From the NCBI GenBank assembly GCA_963575645.1, contig OY754472.1, forward strand, positions 27,901,401-27,965,400: a stretch of 64,000 nucleotides of DNA. Reading direction: 5' to 3'. The stretch comes from Xanthostigma xanthostigma (taxonomy: Eukaryota > Arthropoda > Insecta > Raphidioptera > Raphidiidae). The notes beneath the pieces were generated by a model. The model did no database searches. It had not been told where the DNA came from and saw only the letters and a program-made list of their open reading frames with translations. Every line of letters starts with the position of its first letter. Position 1 is the stretch's first letter. Shown here in pieces: positions 44,475 to 55,205 of this stretch. Both the position numbers and the translations under genes were made by a program.

Positions 44475-45122
44475 CAGTGATGGCGAACCTATGGCCCACG
44501 GGTCAAACACTGACCCAAGCAGGCTTTTTAAATGACCCACGAGTTTATTTCTATAAACTCATTTTTGACGAAAATCGAAATTTTTCAGAACTTTGGCAAA
44601 ATCATCATGCTTTATAGGAAAAAAACGCTGAATCCAATGAGCACAAACAAACGTCTGTATGTCTTTTGGTTTAAAAGTTATTTGCGTTTATAGTTTTCAG
44701 AAAATATTATAAAACCTTCGAAAGGCCGTAGTTTCCAAACTAAAAGAGATACAGGCGTTTGCTTACGCTCATTTAATTCAGCGTATTTTTTTCTGTAAGC
44801 GTTCTCAATTTCAAAAATCAAAAGTATATTAAAGAACTCGATTTTTGCAATTTTTTCAAGGCATAGGTACCCCTTTAAAAATGCGATTTCTGACGAATAC
44901 CGAAAAAAAATCATCAAGCTTATAGAAAAAAACACGCTGAATCCAGCATGATCGTAAAACGTCGTGTGTCGTCCAAAAAAGTTTCGAACAAAAAGAAATA
45001 GTATTTAACCATCCCCCCTCTCCTTTTCCAAGTAACGCCACTGACTTAGTGGCCCACGATCTAGTACTAAAAAAATAATTAACAAAATTTGACCCACTTC
45101 TCAGAAAGGTTCGCCATCACTG
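44475..45122. mobile_element. hAT MITE with CAGTGATGGCGAACCT ends
   Basis: 648 bp with 16-bp perfect terminal repeats CAGTGATGGCGAACCT. Flanks CTATAGAC and CTATATAGAC suggest an 8-bp duplication later altered by a TA insertion. The interior contains two units related to 35990-36545. Confidence 0.85.
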
Positions 45123-45149
45123 CTATATAGACCGTCAGTTTATAAAAAA

Positions 45150-45340
45150 AAATTGTCTGTAAAGTCGGCTTACGGACGATAATTTTACGTGATAACGTAT
45201 TCCACTCGAATATCATATTTAATAATCACGCACAGGGTCAGGCGGAACGTTAGGAACGTTACACTTTTTCGTGCATGCAGCCAGTGTTTCATCTTTTTAT
45301 ATTGACGTGATTCATCAATTTATAAGACGTTATTGTTATT
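45150..45340. repeat. Fragment of the ACGTGATAACGT family
   Basis: AATTGTCTGTAAAGTCGGCT, then GGAACGTTACACTTTTTCGT and a TTATAAGACGTTAT end match the element at 14588-15190, shortened internally. Confidence 0.65.
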
Positions 45341-45357
45341 GATTAGAACTTTACTTG

Positions 45358-45730
45358 TAGCTGAAGAGCCAGTAGCCGGATGACAACACATAAATTTTTA
45401 TGTTTTTTATAGTAATATTATAAGCCTATATTTATGATGGCAGACATTTCCTTCGCTTGTAACATCTCGGCAGACACAATAATAGATCCGCTGTATTAGC
45501 GCGATGATATTATTATGCAAACATATGAGTGCGAATGAGAGCATCCGATGGATTTTTTAACTTCCCGCTTTAAAAAAAAAAAAAAAAATTTTTTTTTTTT
45601 TTTTTTCAAAAATCGGGAAGTTATTGGTTTCACCCCGATTTTCGAAAATCGAGTTTTCGCCAGATCTCGACGTTTTGAGGTCCTAGGAAGCTATTAAAAC
45701 TATTTTGGCGATGATGTCCGTAGGGCTGTA

Positions 45731-45794
<64 letters not shown>

Positions 45795-47087
45795 AACCTT
45801 TTATATCTTTTGAACGGAGTGCCCGACTGAAACGCGATTTGCGGCATCTGACGTGATCTTGGTGAACTTAGACTTCCTGAAAGTTTGAAACGATTCGGCC
45901 CAAAAAAAATTGAGAAATCTTAAAAAAACAAGTTTCAAAATTTTTTAAAAATTTGTTTTTGTAAAAAAATTTCTAAACTACTAAACCGATTAATTCCAAA
46001 AACTAATCAGCTCTTCTCCTTAACAAACTGCGTCGATTTCCGCAAACCGCATCAAAATCGGTTCATTTGTTCACGAGAAACCGTGAACGAAAAAATCGTA
46101 AAAAAGTGTTTTTTTAAAATGACTCTTAAAATTGTTATCAGATTGATTTTTTTGTAATAAATTACTTTTTTAAGCTAAAAAAACTGCGTCGATCGCCGCA
46201 AACCATATCAAAATTGGTTCATTTGTTCATGAGATAACGTGAACGAAAAATTAGGATAAAAGTAATTTTTTAAAATTACTCTTAAAATTCTTATCAAATC
46301 GATTTATTTGTAATAATTTACTTTCTTAGGTTAAAAAAACTGCGTCGATTGCAGCAAACCGCATCAAAATCGGCTCATTTGTTCACGATATATCGTGAAC
46401 GAAAAATTTTTAAAAAGTGTTTTTTTTTTAAATTGCTCGTAAAATTCCTATAAGATCGATTTTTCTGTATTAAATTACTTTTTAAGGTTAAAAAATTGCG
46501 TCGACTGCCGCAAATCGCCTCAAAATCGGTTCATTTGTTCATGAGATATCGTGAACGAAAATTTCGTAACAAAGTGTTTTTTTTTTTTTGAGCTCGAAGA
46601 GCTAAAAAATAAACTTCTTGCTATATTTGATATATTTTTGAGCGTTTTGAACTCGAAAATAGCGGGAAGTTACAGGGATGGCCTGCAGGGTCAAACTACT
46701 TTTCAAATTTTTTTTGACAGCTTCATGGCATTTGTTTACACACAAGCGCAGAGTTAAAGGGAGAAAATAAATAAAATTATCGACCAATTTTATTTTTTTG
46801 ATGAGTTCTATTCAGACGTTAATCTAAGATTTAAGGGAGAAAAATTCAATGGATACAAATTTTCATGAAGCTGTCAAAAAAAGCCATCGGATGCTCTCAC
46901 CCGCAATCATATTTGCATAATAATATCATCACGCTCATACAGCGGATCTTTATTGTGTCTTCCGGGATGTTACAACCGAAGGAAATGTCTGCCATCATAA
47001 ATATAGGCTTATACTTTATAGTAAAATGTCAGGTTTGTTAAAATATGTGTTGTCATCGACTCATCCGGCTACTGATTCTTCAGCTAT
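45358..47087. mobile_element. Element with about 240-bp terminal inverted repeats, two nested insertions
   Basis: TAGCTGAAGAGCCAGTAGCC at 45358 mirrors the end at 47087 (CCGGCTACTGATTCTTCAGC). The arms also share ATAAGCCTATATTTATGATG with its complement near 47005, and GAGAGCATCCGATGG with CCATCGGATGCTCTC. The interior is occupied by a TAACTTCCCGCT element (45557-46672) and a Penelope-like end fragment (about 46768-46835). Confidence 0.8.
45557..46672. mobile_element. TAACTTCCCGCT-end element with internal repeats and a TG microsatellite
   Basis: Short inverted ends TAACTTCCCGCT / AGCGGGAAGTTA. Within: a long A/T homopolymer hairpin at 45572-45606, a (TG)n/(TATG)n tract at about 45731-45792, and four tandem-like units of about 155 bp at 45985-46560. 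Each unit has AAACTGCGTCGAT and ATCAAAATCGGTTCATTTGT or a near variant. No coding capacity. Confidence 0.7.
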
Positions 47088-47133
47088 TATGAACAATACT
47101 AAACAAGAAATTTCTTTGTGTCATTTATTCCAA

Positions 47134-47675
47134 AGGGCTCTTGTTAACGACCGTTTTAGTCAACGGGTAACGGGCCGACGCGAAACGGTTACCTTTGTAC
47201 ACTATCCGCGCATATACGTGAGCGCGTCCATTGTTATCGATATCAGTTCTATACTTGAAGGGCGAAGAAATGTAAGTGCGTTATGTCTTGCTTGTTTATT
47301 TTTGTAATTTTCTAGTCTTGTCCCAACACTGGCCTATTATGAACAAAGCTAATTAATACATTCATATCAATATCAATTTTAAACTCCATATTCACAATGA
47401 GCAGCACAAGATAGGTAGGTACTAGGTAGGTATAAGTAAAAACGTGCGCGCACATCAGACTGTCGTCGTCAGCACTTCTATGAAATTACGTGGTTCACTG
47501 CATCGGACCGACCGCCGTCGCGCCGAGGGACGACGTGCGGGTATCCGTTCAGTTTTGTTACATGCCCGTCGCGTTAACGAACACCCACACTAACCTATTG
47601 AACACTGCACGTCGACCCGTCGCCCGTCATAAAAATTGGGCCGTTATCCGTTGTCGTTAACAAGAGGCCTAAGAC
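47134..47675. mobile_element. TIR element with CTCTTGTTAACGAC ends and a G+C-rich interior
   Basis: GGGCTCTTGTTAACGACCG at 47136 mirrors GTCGTTAACAAGAGGCC ending near 47669. Next to the ends ACGGGTAACGGGCCGACG faces its approximate complement. The interior (47440-47600) is CpG-rich. The superfamily is not resolved and no clean target duplication was found. The frame 47026-47307 crosses its left end. Confidence 0.6.
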
Positions 47676-47689
47676 GTTACGGGCGTCAT

Positions 47690-48360
47690 TTAATTAAAAA
47701 AAATTGGTTGTCTGTAAAGTCGGTTTACGGACGATAGTTTTACGTGATAACGTATTCCGTAATACATAACCTAAACCTCCCAAAATTTGGTTTCAATCCG
47801 CTTATCCTTGGTGTCGGAATGATAAGAAATGTCAAAAGTGACGTTTGCAACTTACAAAGTATTATGTTCTAATAATAATTAGTTATTCCAATAGTTAACT
47901 TAGAAGGCTTTGCATTTCACAAAATACTAATGTCAAAAAATAAACATTAGAAATGCAGCCGTTTTCATGTTAAGACAAGACATACGTTATTTTCTAATTT
48001 CCATGTACGGCAAACAAAGACGACCGACCGCGTCGCGCGCGCGCCATGCAATAGACAACAATGCATTTATACAGCTATTTTTCTATATAAATTTGTATAA
48101 AATATTTTTCTATATAAATTTGTATAAAAAAACTGTTTAGGCAAATTCTGTTATACGAAATCTATGTAAAATATTCTCCTCTTTCGTTTAAGACTGGTTT
48201 CAAACCGATCTGATTTAAATTGAGCGAGAAATTAGCAAAAAGCACGCACAGGGTCAGGCGGAACGTTACGTTACACTTTTTCGTACATGCAGCCGGTGTT
48301 TTATCAATTTATAATATTGGTGATTCATCAATTTATAAGACGTTATCACGTCAAAATACA
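47690..48360. repeat. Mosaic of three repeat fragments
   Basis: 47697-47773 is the start of the ACGTGATAACGT family. 47776-47935 is the TTTGGTTTCAATCCGC / TTGCATTTCACAAA end of the GCGCATGCGCA family. 48090-48235 is the GGCAAATTCTGTTATACGAA repeat. 48240-48356 is another ACGTGATAACGT fragment. They abut without spacing. Confidence 0.6.
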
Positions 48361-48411
48361 GAACAATATAATATAGGTATGAGTATGGTAAATATTTCTG
48401 ATATTATGTTA

Positions 48412-49159
48412 TCTTTATATATAAAAATTACGTGTCACGTTGTGTGTCCGCGATGAACTCCTAAACTACTGAACCGATTTTAAATTTGATTTGCACACCG
48501 TGTGCAATTCGACCCAACTTGAAAGATAGGATAGCTTACATTTCAATTTATAGTCGCAATATTATTTTATTGCAAACTATTTGTCTATTCCTTGACAGTC
48601 ATAATACAACCATATAATATGGCGATACCTGTTGACTGGATTGAGTGAATATTCAATAGATGGCGCAACGAACTTAACGACCATATAAGATGGCGATACC
48701 TGTTGACTGGATTGAGTGAATATTCAATAGATGGCGCAACGAACTTAACAACCATATATCTAGATCGAGGATGTAAAAAAACTGAATATCGTTTAAAACA
48801 AATGCTTTTTTTTTCGAGCACGACGGCGCAGCCGGAGTGAACCCTCGAAATAGAGCAAGTGTTTTAAAGACCAGTTATCCACGAATACTTTACGCTATTC
48901 TTTTTCGAGCACGACGGCGCAGCCAGAGTGCTCGAAATAGAGCAAGTGTTTTAAAGACCAGTTATCCACGAATACTTTACGCTATTTTTTTTCGAGCACG
49001 ACGGCGCAGCCGGAGTGGTCGACATACACACATATACGCCCATGTATATTTTAAAATAGCTAGCAATTAATAAAATAGATAGATAGATAGATAGATGTTC
49101 CAATTAAATTGTTTTATTATTTCACTTTATACGTAGCGAAGCACGTACAGGGCCGCTAG
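48412..49159 (+). mobile_element. Non-autonomous Helitron-like element with internal tandem arrays
   Basis: It starts TCTTTATATATAAAAATTAC after an A and ends CTAG before a T, with a hairpin (TACGT/ACGTA) about ten bases before the CTAG: the three Helitron hallmarks. Inside are about 2 units of a 76-bp repeat (48605-48760, around GGCGATACCTGTTGACTGGA), about 2.3 units of a 93-bp repeat (48812-49020, around GAGCACGACGGCGCAGCC), and a short GATA tract at 49077. No Rep/helicase. Confidence 0.8.
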
Positions 49160-49606
49160 TTATTATATATATTATTATTGCGTATGCAGTTATTTAATTG
49201 CTCGCAAAACCTTTTTAAATGAACGCTTTGTATATGTAATGGTTACTTCGTGTATGAAATACTCGGCCTCTAGACTTTGTTTGTTTGGTATTTAGAGAGT
49301 TGTTTACCGCATTGACACATTGTCATTTGTTTCAAAAACAAACACGTAACACGTCATAGTATCTACGTCATACGGTGACGGCTCTAACATTTCATTGTTG
49401 TCTTATTGCCTTATTACGTGTAGACTGTAGGATATTCTTTGTAATCGCTGATCAGGATCAGTGATTACTACAAAAGACATTATATTTTAAAGACTAAAAC
49501 GTAGGAACGAGATTCACGAACTTGATTCATGAACCAATTATTATGTTTAACACTTGGAAATATCATAGTTCGCGAACCGCCGGCAACGAACTAAGTGCGC
49601 CTGTAT
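49160..49606. other. Intron, nothing recognised
   Basis: No exon or bounded repeat was seen. Confidence 0.45.
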
Positions 49607-50335
49607 CAGGGGCGGTCTTAGCTAAACTTTTTGGTGGTGCGAGATCTTATGGTGGCGCCGACACGAAAAAAATAACATACCTAATTAATATTTCATTTAA
49701 GTTCTTTATTTCGTGTCAATTTTTTTGATGAGAAGAAGAGAATAAAGGAAAAAATTTAAAAACTCTTAGAAACTAGAAAATCACTTTTCTTGCCTTTGCG
49801 CTTTCGGTTTTTTTTATTAAATCGGAATAATTTAATCCTTGGGCAATGTCATTTTCTATTGATAGAATTGCAAGATCTGACAGTCTTTCTTGACACATTG
49901 TCGAACGTAAGTACGTTTTAATTAGTTTTAATTTACTATAAAGCTTCGTTCACCTTTGGCGACAGTTATAGGGATGGTCAGCAAAATCCGAAGCACTGTC
50001 CACACATTCGGGAAAATATCCTGCCAATCATTTTTTTTAATTTGTTGAAGAACTTTTATTGGCTCTGCTGATTCAAGGTTTTTTAATAATGGATTCAGGC
50101 TCAAAAGTTCTTCAACCAATTCGCAACTAGACACGTCACATTTTTCCCCATCGGTTAAAATCATTTGCAAATCTGCACAGGCTTTTTCTAATAAAGACTG
50201 ATCAGGAATTATTTTGATGTTATACAAAAAAGACCATATATCATTGAATTTGGATAATTGTCCAAACCGAGTGATCAATGCATTTTCAATTGTATCTATC
50301 ATAGGGTAAAAGACGTTAAATTTAAACAGGTCTTC
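49607..50335 (-). mobile_element. 3' remnant of an autonomous hAT transposon
   Basis: On the minus strand the transposase remnant is followed by a non-coding stretch that ends at CAGGGGCGGTCTTAGC (plus-strand start 49607), a typical hAT terminal repeat. The other end is missing. Confidence 0.7.
49785..50335 (-). pseudogene. hAT transposase C-terminal (dimerisation) domain, ZMYM1-like, frameshifted
   Basis: On the minus strand, from about 50335 the frame reads DPEDLFKFNVFYPMIDTIEN, then, after 81 more residues, NDWQDIFPNVWTVLRILLTI and PITVAKGERSF. FPN-[LV]W-x-[AV]LRILLTIP-[IV]TVA-x-GERSF is the hallmark of the hAT C-terminal dimerisation region in zinc-finger MYM-type/TTF-type transposases. 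After GERSF the frame is broken by 2 extra bases (near 49940). Past this the other frame reads KLKLIKTYLRSTM, then CQERLSDLAILSIE. The upstream part, including most of the RNase H-like catalytic core, is missing: a stop and loss of similarity occur just before DPEDLF. It cannot make an active enzyme. Confidence 0.85.
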
Positions 50336-51660
50336 GGGATCAGATTAACATAAAGGTGGATACCTTGTACCATGTTGAGTACCTCCAACATATACAGACC
50401 CTTTATATAGGGTCGCGCGTCTAGGGCAGCCGATCAGAATAGTAAAAAAAAATCGATTGTTCGAAATACTCGAGTGGGTTAATTACATGCTGAAAAGTGT
50501 ACATTTCAATAATCTGACGATTTGAGCGTAACGTAAGGGAGTGGGAGGGTCACAAACTTGCAAAAAAAACGTCACCTTGAAATATTTGAGCGCGATCGAT
50601 TTTTTTTTTATTTTGAAGGAAATACTTCAAGAATAACGGAAAAAATATTATAATCTGACGATTTCCACAAGCCGAAGAAGCACAAATCGCCAATAAAGTT
50701 TAGTGCGTGCAGCTGCAGTGAAGCATGTATTCTCCAGTCCGCGCCTCTCATTCCCTTTCACGATTTCTCTATCTCTTACTCTCTCGCACCGTCCTCACAC
50801 CAGGGTTGCCAACTTGGGGATTTCCCCCCTAAATTTGGGGGGATAAAATTTAGAATGGAATTTTTTCAGGCCCTAATATTTTTGAGGGTAATTTTAGGGA
50901 CACTCACACAAAAAACTTAAAATTTTATAAAAGACATTAAATGAATTACAAAGTAGGGGAGCTTGAACATTTTTTTGTAATTATTTTTTTTACATTTTTG
51001 AAAGTTCGAACACGCTCCCCTCACCACTAAAAAGGCATACATCATATAAACTTCTACAAAGGGCTGGAGTGACATGGCATTTAGCCCTCTGGGCTCCCCT
51101 ACAATCATTTTTTATTGTTAACTTATCTTCATTTTTTTTTTTTCAATTTGTCAGATTAAGAAAATCTCTCCAAATAATCGTCAGATTATGGGTCAGCATG
51201 ACTTAGGACATCAAGCTGAATCGCCTGTATAAATAATCTGACGCGCTCGAGTATTTCAAAATGGCGATTTTTTTTGCATTTTCAAGAAGCCGCCACGAGC
51301 TTGCGTCATGTCCAAATCGTCAATCTTTTGAATGGAAGCTTTTTTCGGGTTCACTGAACATCCCCTTTGAATATCTGACGCGCTCGAATAACTTTTTTTT
51401 CCGTTTTCAACCCTTCCGTACAGCCACGCCCACCATGCAAACTGTCAGATTAACATACCTCCAATATCAGAGACACGCGGCGCATATACACTATGAATAT
51501 CTGACGCGCTCGAGTATTTCCATGTGACTATTTTTTTTACATTTTTGAAAACCTGCAGACGCTCCCCCCACCGGTGAAAGGATGTACATCATATAACCTT
51601 TTTTTATTTCTACCATCTAATCTTCAAAATCCAATAGGTCCCTACGACGCTCGAGTAACT
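50336..51660. repeat. Repeat block with recurring TCTGACGCGCTCGAGTATTT
   Basis: The 20-mer occurs essentially unchanged at about 51238 and 51501 and in shortened form near 51373 (TCTGACGCGCTCGAATAA). Related pieces (TCTGACGA, ACTCGAG) are near 50460, 50514, 50651 and 51645. Stretches of about 130 bp between the motifs differ. Several share ACATCATATAA and TTTTGAAA / CGCTCCCC. No transposase. Superfamily unknown to me. Confidence 0.55.
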
Positions 51661-52206
51661 ACCAATTTAGCATCCTGGCCTACTATAAGCAGTTCGTTTT
51701 GATCATAGTCAGCAGTCTTCCTTGATAGTTGCGTTATGACCTTGCATTGGTACCTCATCTCTGCCTTCATCTTTCCCGATGCCCCTTTGGCTCGTAGTTA
51801 CTCGTAGGGCTCGTTGTCGATGCGTACGTGTGCGTAGTGAAACAACAAATCAAAGTACACGATCCAAGCTCATGAACTTCGTTCCCGGGTGTATTGGGAG
51901 CTAGAGAAAATTGGAAGAGAAAGATAATACGACTTTTACTATCGGTACCTGCAAATGTTTATATCTAACCATCATTTGTTTACAAATAAGAAAGCGTTTT
52001 CATTGTTATCAGTTATCGCCAAATTGAGTTATTTGTGTAATTACTAGAGCCTATACGGAGTTATTAGACGTATGTATCTGTTTGTACTTCTATTTTTTTT
52101 TCTCAGTTGACAAGGTTGTCTCATTCAGTCGAGGTCGGAAACCAGGTGGTTTTGTTAATGTGAATAAATCGTGAATAATAATATTTCCACCCCTTTTGCT
52201 ATAAAC
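51661..52206. other. Intron, nothing recognised
   Basis: No exon or bounded repeat was found. Confidence 0.4.
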
Positions 52207-52431
52207 CAGAGCTTCCCAATTTTATTTGGCCATGGAACCCTAATTGATCATACTTTTTGTGGCTATTTTGATAACTAAACTGTTTATAAGTATTGCAAAA
52301 AGTACAATGTAATTATTTAGTGTGAAGAATAAATTTTTTCACATTTTATTTAACTCTCGGACAGACCGCGGAACCCCTGTGACCCTTCCACGGAACTCCA
52401 GGGTCCGCGGACCACCTTTTAGTAATCGCTG
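52207..52431. mobile_element. Short degenerate hAT MITE
   Basis: 225 bp with ends CAGAGCTTCCCAATTTTATT and the complement CCTTTTAGTAATCGCTG, and imperfect 8-bp flanks CTATAAAC / CTATAGTC. Internal mirrored TGGAACCC and GGAACTCCA blocks. Confidence 0.6.
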
Positions 52432-52985
52432 CTATAGTCAGTATTTTTGTCACACTTGTTTTATGGGGCTACTGCAGAACGAAAAAGCTTGATCAACGCT
52501 GTCCAATAGATTTCTATCAGTTGTCATTTAAATTCATATGAGCGACAGAGAAGCAAAGTAGGCTTTGTCTTCGTAAACAAACCAGATTATCGAAATTGCG
52601 TAATTGTCGTATTATTAAGGTCGCTGGAGCCCAGCTGATCAACTTAGATTTCAGTTCTACATGCATTTTTACACAATTTCTACATGCCCCTCTGCACCCG
52701 CAGGCACCCGCAAAAGTCTATGTTACGAGCATATAAATGCAAAATGCACTATGGAAGAAGATTGATTCGTACATTATCGGATAATTTGATTTCACTAATT
52801 TTATTGATACGAATATCTGCGAAGAATTTATATCTTTTGTGTTACTATTTCGTTTGCAAACACATTATTGCAGCGGCGTAGGTATAATAATATAATAAAT
52901 ATAACTATTTGGGCGTTCATCTAAGCATATCAAGAGATAAAAAACATGCGAAATAAAAAGTGTCTCATACATTTTATTACATTTA

Positions 52986-53067
52986 TCTAAATATATAAAA
53001 GGAAACCGTGACTGACTGATCTATCAACATCAAACTTGGCGCGAGCGAAGTCGCGGGCAAAAGCTAG
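52986..53067 (+). mobile_element. 82-bp Helitron-like element
   Basis: Starts TCTAAATATATAAAAGG after an A and ends GGGCAAAAGCTAG before a T. A GCGA...TCGC hairpin (GCGAGCGAAGTCGC, 53041-53054) stands 9 bases before CTAG. All Helitron end features are compressed into 82 bp. Confidence 0.7.
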
Positions 53068-53284
53068 TATAATATATATCGAAAAATGGTTTTAAAAAAG
53101 TTGTTTATAATATGATTTTAAGAGAAAATTTAAAGAAATATTCGGTTTCTAAATTAACACAAAATTCGAAAAATATCGAAAAAGTTGGTCACAATTACTT
53201 TCTGGATCGATAATATGCTAATTTAATGTTAAAATATCTAAGTCAATACATGTTCCAAATATATCTACAGACTTTTTTTTATTA

Positions 53285-54140
53285 CTTTTTCTTTTAAGAG
53301 TTCCGGACCCGAAGGGTGCCAATGGAACACTATTACCAAGCCTCCGCTGTCCGTCCGTCCGTTTGTCAGCAAGCTGTATCTCATAAACCGTAGTAGGATA
53401 GTTGAAATTTTCACAGTGTGTATTTCTATTGGCGCTCTAACAACAAATAAATCAAGATGGCAAATTTCGAAATGGCCGCCATAAGCATTAAAAAAACCTC
53501 CTATAGTGTCTTTGTGCGTAATCGTTTTTGTGCTATCTCCTTGCATTCGTATTACTTCCCTGCACCACGACGGCGAATTTCGAATAGATGTAATTAAATT
53601 ATACAATTACTTTCCAAATTTTTACATATTGTTATAGCACTTCTCTTGTTTCTTTTACAAAAGTGTTTTAAAAGTATGTGGAAATATTGGGTTCAAATAT
53701 CCCTCTTAAGATATCTTATTTTAAAAGTGAAAGTTTTCTTTTCGGATAACATTTGGTAAACGAATTATCAATCCTGTAAAAGGATTTATTTTCTTTCTTA
53801 GAAGTAAAGGTAATTAGTACTCGAATTACGAGTCATAAAACCTAGGTATAATTTCACCGTAGAATAGACCCAAAATATTACAAGAGGTAAAAGGACAACC
53901 ATTATAAGACAGTTGTTAATAGTTAGTTCTCTCTGATCCGTGACACTATCAAGGAATACTTCCAATACTCTATTTTGAATAAAAGACAATCTTCTAATAA
54001 TTAAACTCTTCAATTATTTAATAAGTAAATACACCGTCACCGAATCCATAATCCCAACAAAGTACATAGTGTTTTATCTTGTACGATGGTAGGGAGCCCT
54101 TCGTGTGCGAGTTCGACTGGCACTTGACCGGTTTAATTTT
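53285..54140 (-). repeat. GGGTTCCGTACC-family arthropod repeat
   Basis: It opens with AAGAGTTCCGGACCCGAAGG followed by CTCCGCTGTCCGTCCGTC and GTATCTCATAAACCGTAGTA. It ends near 54135 with CTTCGTGTGCGAGTTCGACT and CACTTGACCGGTTT. A fuller copy is at 59335-60860. Strand label is arbitrary. No coding frame; the minus frame 53265-53606 is inside the repeat. Confidence 0.65.
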
Positions 54141-54149
54141 AATTGCAAA

Positions 54150-54980
54150 GGTAAAAATTGGTTGTCTGTAAAGTCGGTTTACGGACGATAGTTTTACGTG
54201 ATAACGTATTCCGCTCGAATATCATATTTAATAATACATTACTGCACTATCGCTTGCACGCACAAGGTCAGGCGGAACTTTACGGAACGTTACACTTTTT
54301 CGTGCGTGCAGCTGGTGTTTCATCAATTTATAAGACGTTATCACGTCAAAAACTTAGTCCGCCATCTTTAGAAGTCCGCCATATTCGATTTAGAGTGACG
54401 TCACTTTATTTTTCGAGTTATTCTCAGCAAGCCCTTTCATTTGATACCCATATTGTAGGAAAGCATAATAAAATTTGTCCGCCATCTTTAGAAGTCCGCC
54501 ATATTGGATTTAGAGTGACGTCACTTTATTTTTCGAGTTATTTTCAGCAAGCCCTTTCATTTGATACCCATATTGTAGGAAAACATAAAAAACTTAGTCC
54601 GCCATCTTTAGAAGTCCGCCATATTGGTTTTAGACTGACGTCACTTTATTTTTCGAGTTATTCTCAGCAAGTCCTTTTATTTGATACTCATATTGTAGGA
54701 AACCATAATAAAATTAGTCCGCCATCTTAAGAAGTCCGCCATATTGGATTTAGAGTGACGTCACACAGCTAACCATGCATTGTCATTCAAACTAAACGTG
54801 TATACAAATTTTCATCTCAATCGGTTGATGATATCTGCTTCAAAATTACCGAAGGCATTCTAGTCGCTCACTTAGTAACGTTAGGAACGTTACACTTTTT
54901 CGTGCATGCAGCCGGTGTTTCATCTTTTTATTTTGACGTGATTCATCAATTTATAAGACGTTATCACGTCAAAAATATTA
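54150..54980. repeat. 120-bp tandem array (3.5 units) between ACGTGATAACGT-family ends
   Basis: 54351-54769 contains units starting at 54351, 54471, 54591 and 54711, each with TCCGCCATCTTTAGAAGTCC and TTTAGAGTGACGTCAC. The unit is exactly 120 bp, a multiple of 3, which keeps a 190-codon frame open across it (54158-54730). That frame is a by-product. Flanks 54150-54350 and 54877-54976 belong to the ACGTGATAACGT family. Confidence 0.85.
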
Positions 54981-54989
54981 AAAATATTA

Positions 54990-55205
54990 CATGTTACCTT
55001 CTAATATAAAAGCTATTCAAGCCATACCTGCTTTCAAAAATAGATTAAAAAAAATTGTTGATGGACATGTGTCCATATGATTCTCATATATGATTTTAGT
55101 TATATAATTTTAATCACGCACGTTTTTCGAATTTGTAAATTGAAATTATTATATGACGTTATTATATTATACCTCTTGGATGTCAATAAAGATTATATTT
55201 TATTC
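54990..55205 (+). mobile_element. 3' end of a LINE: last ORF2 codons and 3' UTR
   Basis: The frame from about 54999 reads LPSNIKAIQAIPAFKNRLKK, then IVDGHVSI and a stop. LPxNIK-x-I-x(4)-FKNRLK is the extreme C-terminus of jockey/CR1/RTE-type ORF2 proteins. An AATAAA-like hexamer (CAATAAAG, 55181) and ATTCT-type repeats end it. Heavily 5'-truncated. Confidence 0.65.

Noticed and set aside
43808-44480. Cluster of 78-110 codon frames on both strands
   Set aside because: No recognisable motif, no consistent frame between acceptor and donor sites, typical random open frames.
54158-54730. 190-codon open frame on the + strand
   Set aside because: It is kept open by a 120-bp tandem repeat and starts in a mobile repeat. 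The peptide just repeats and shows no domain.
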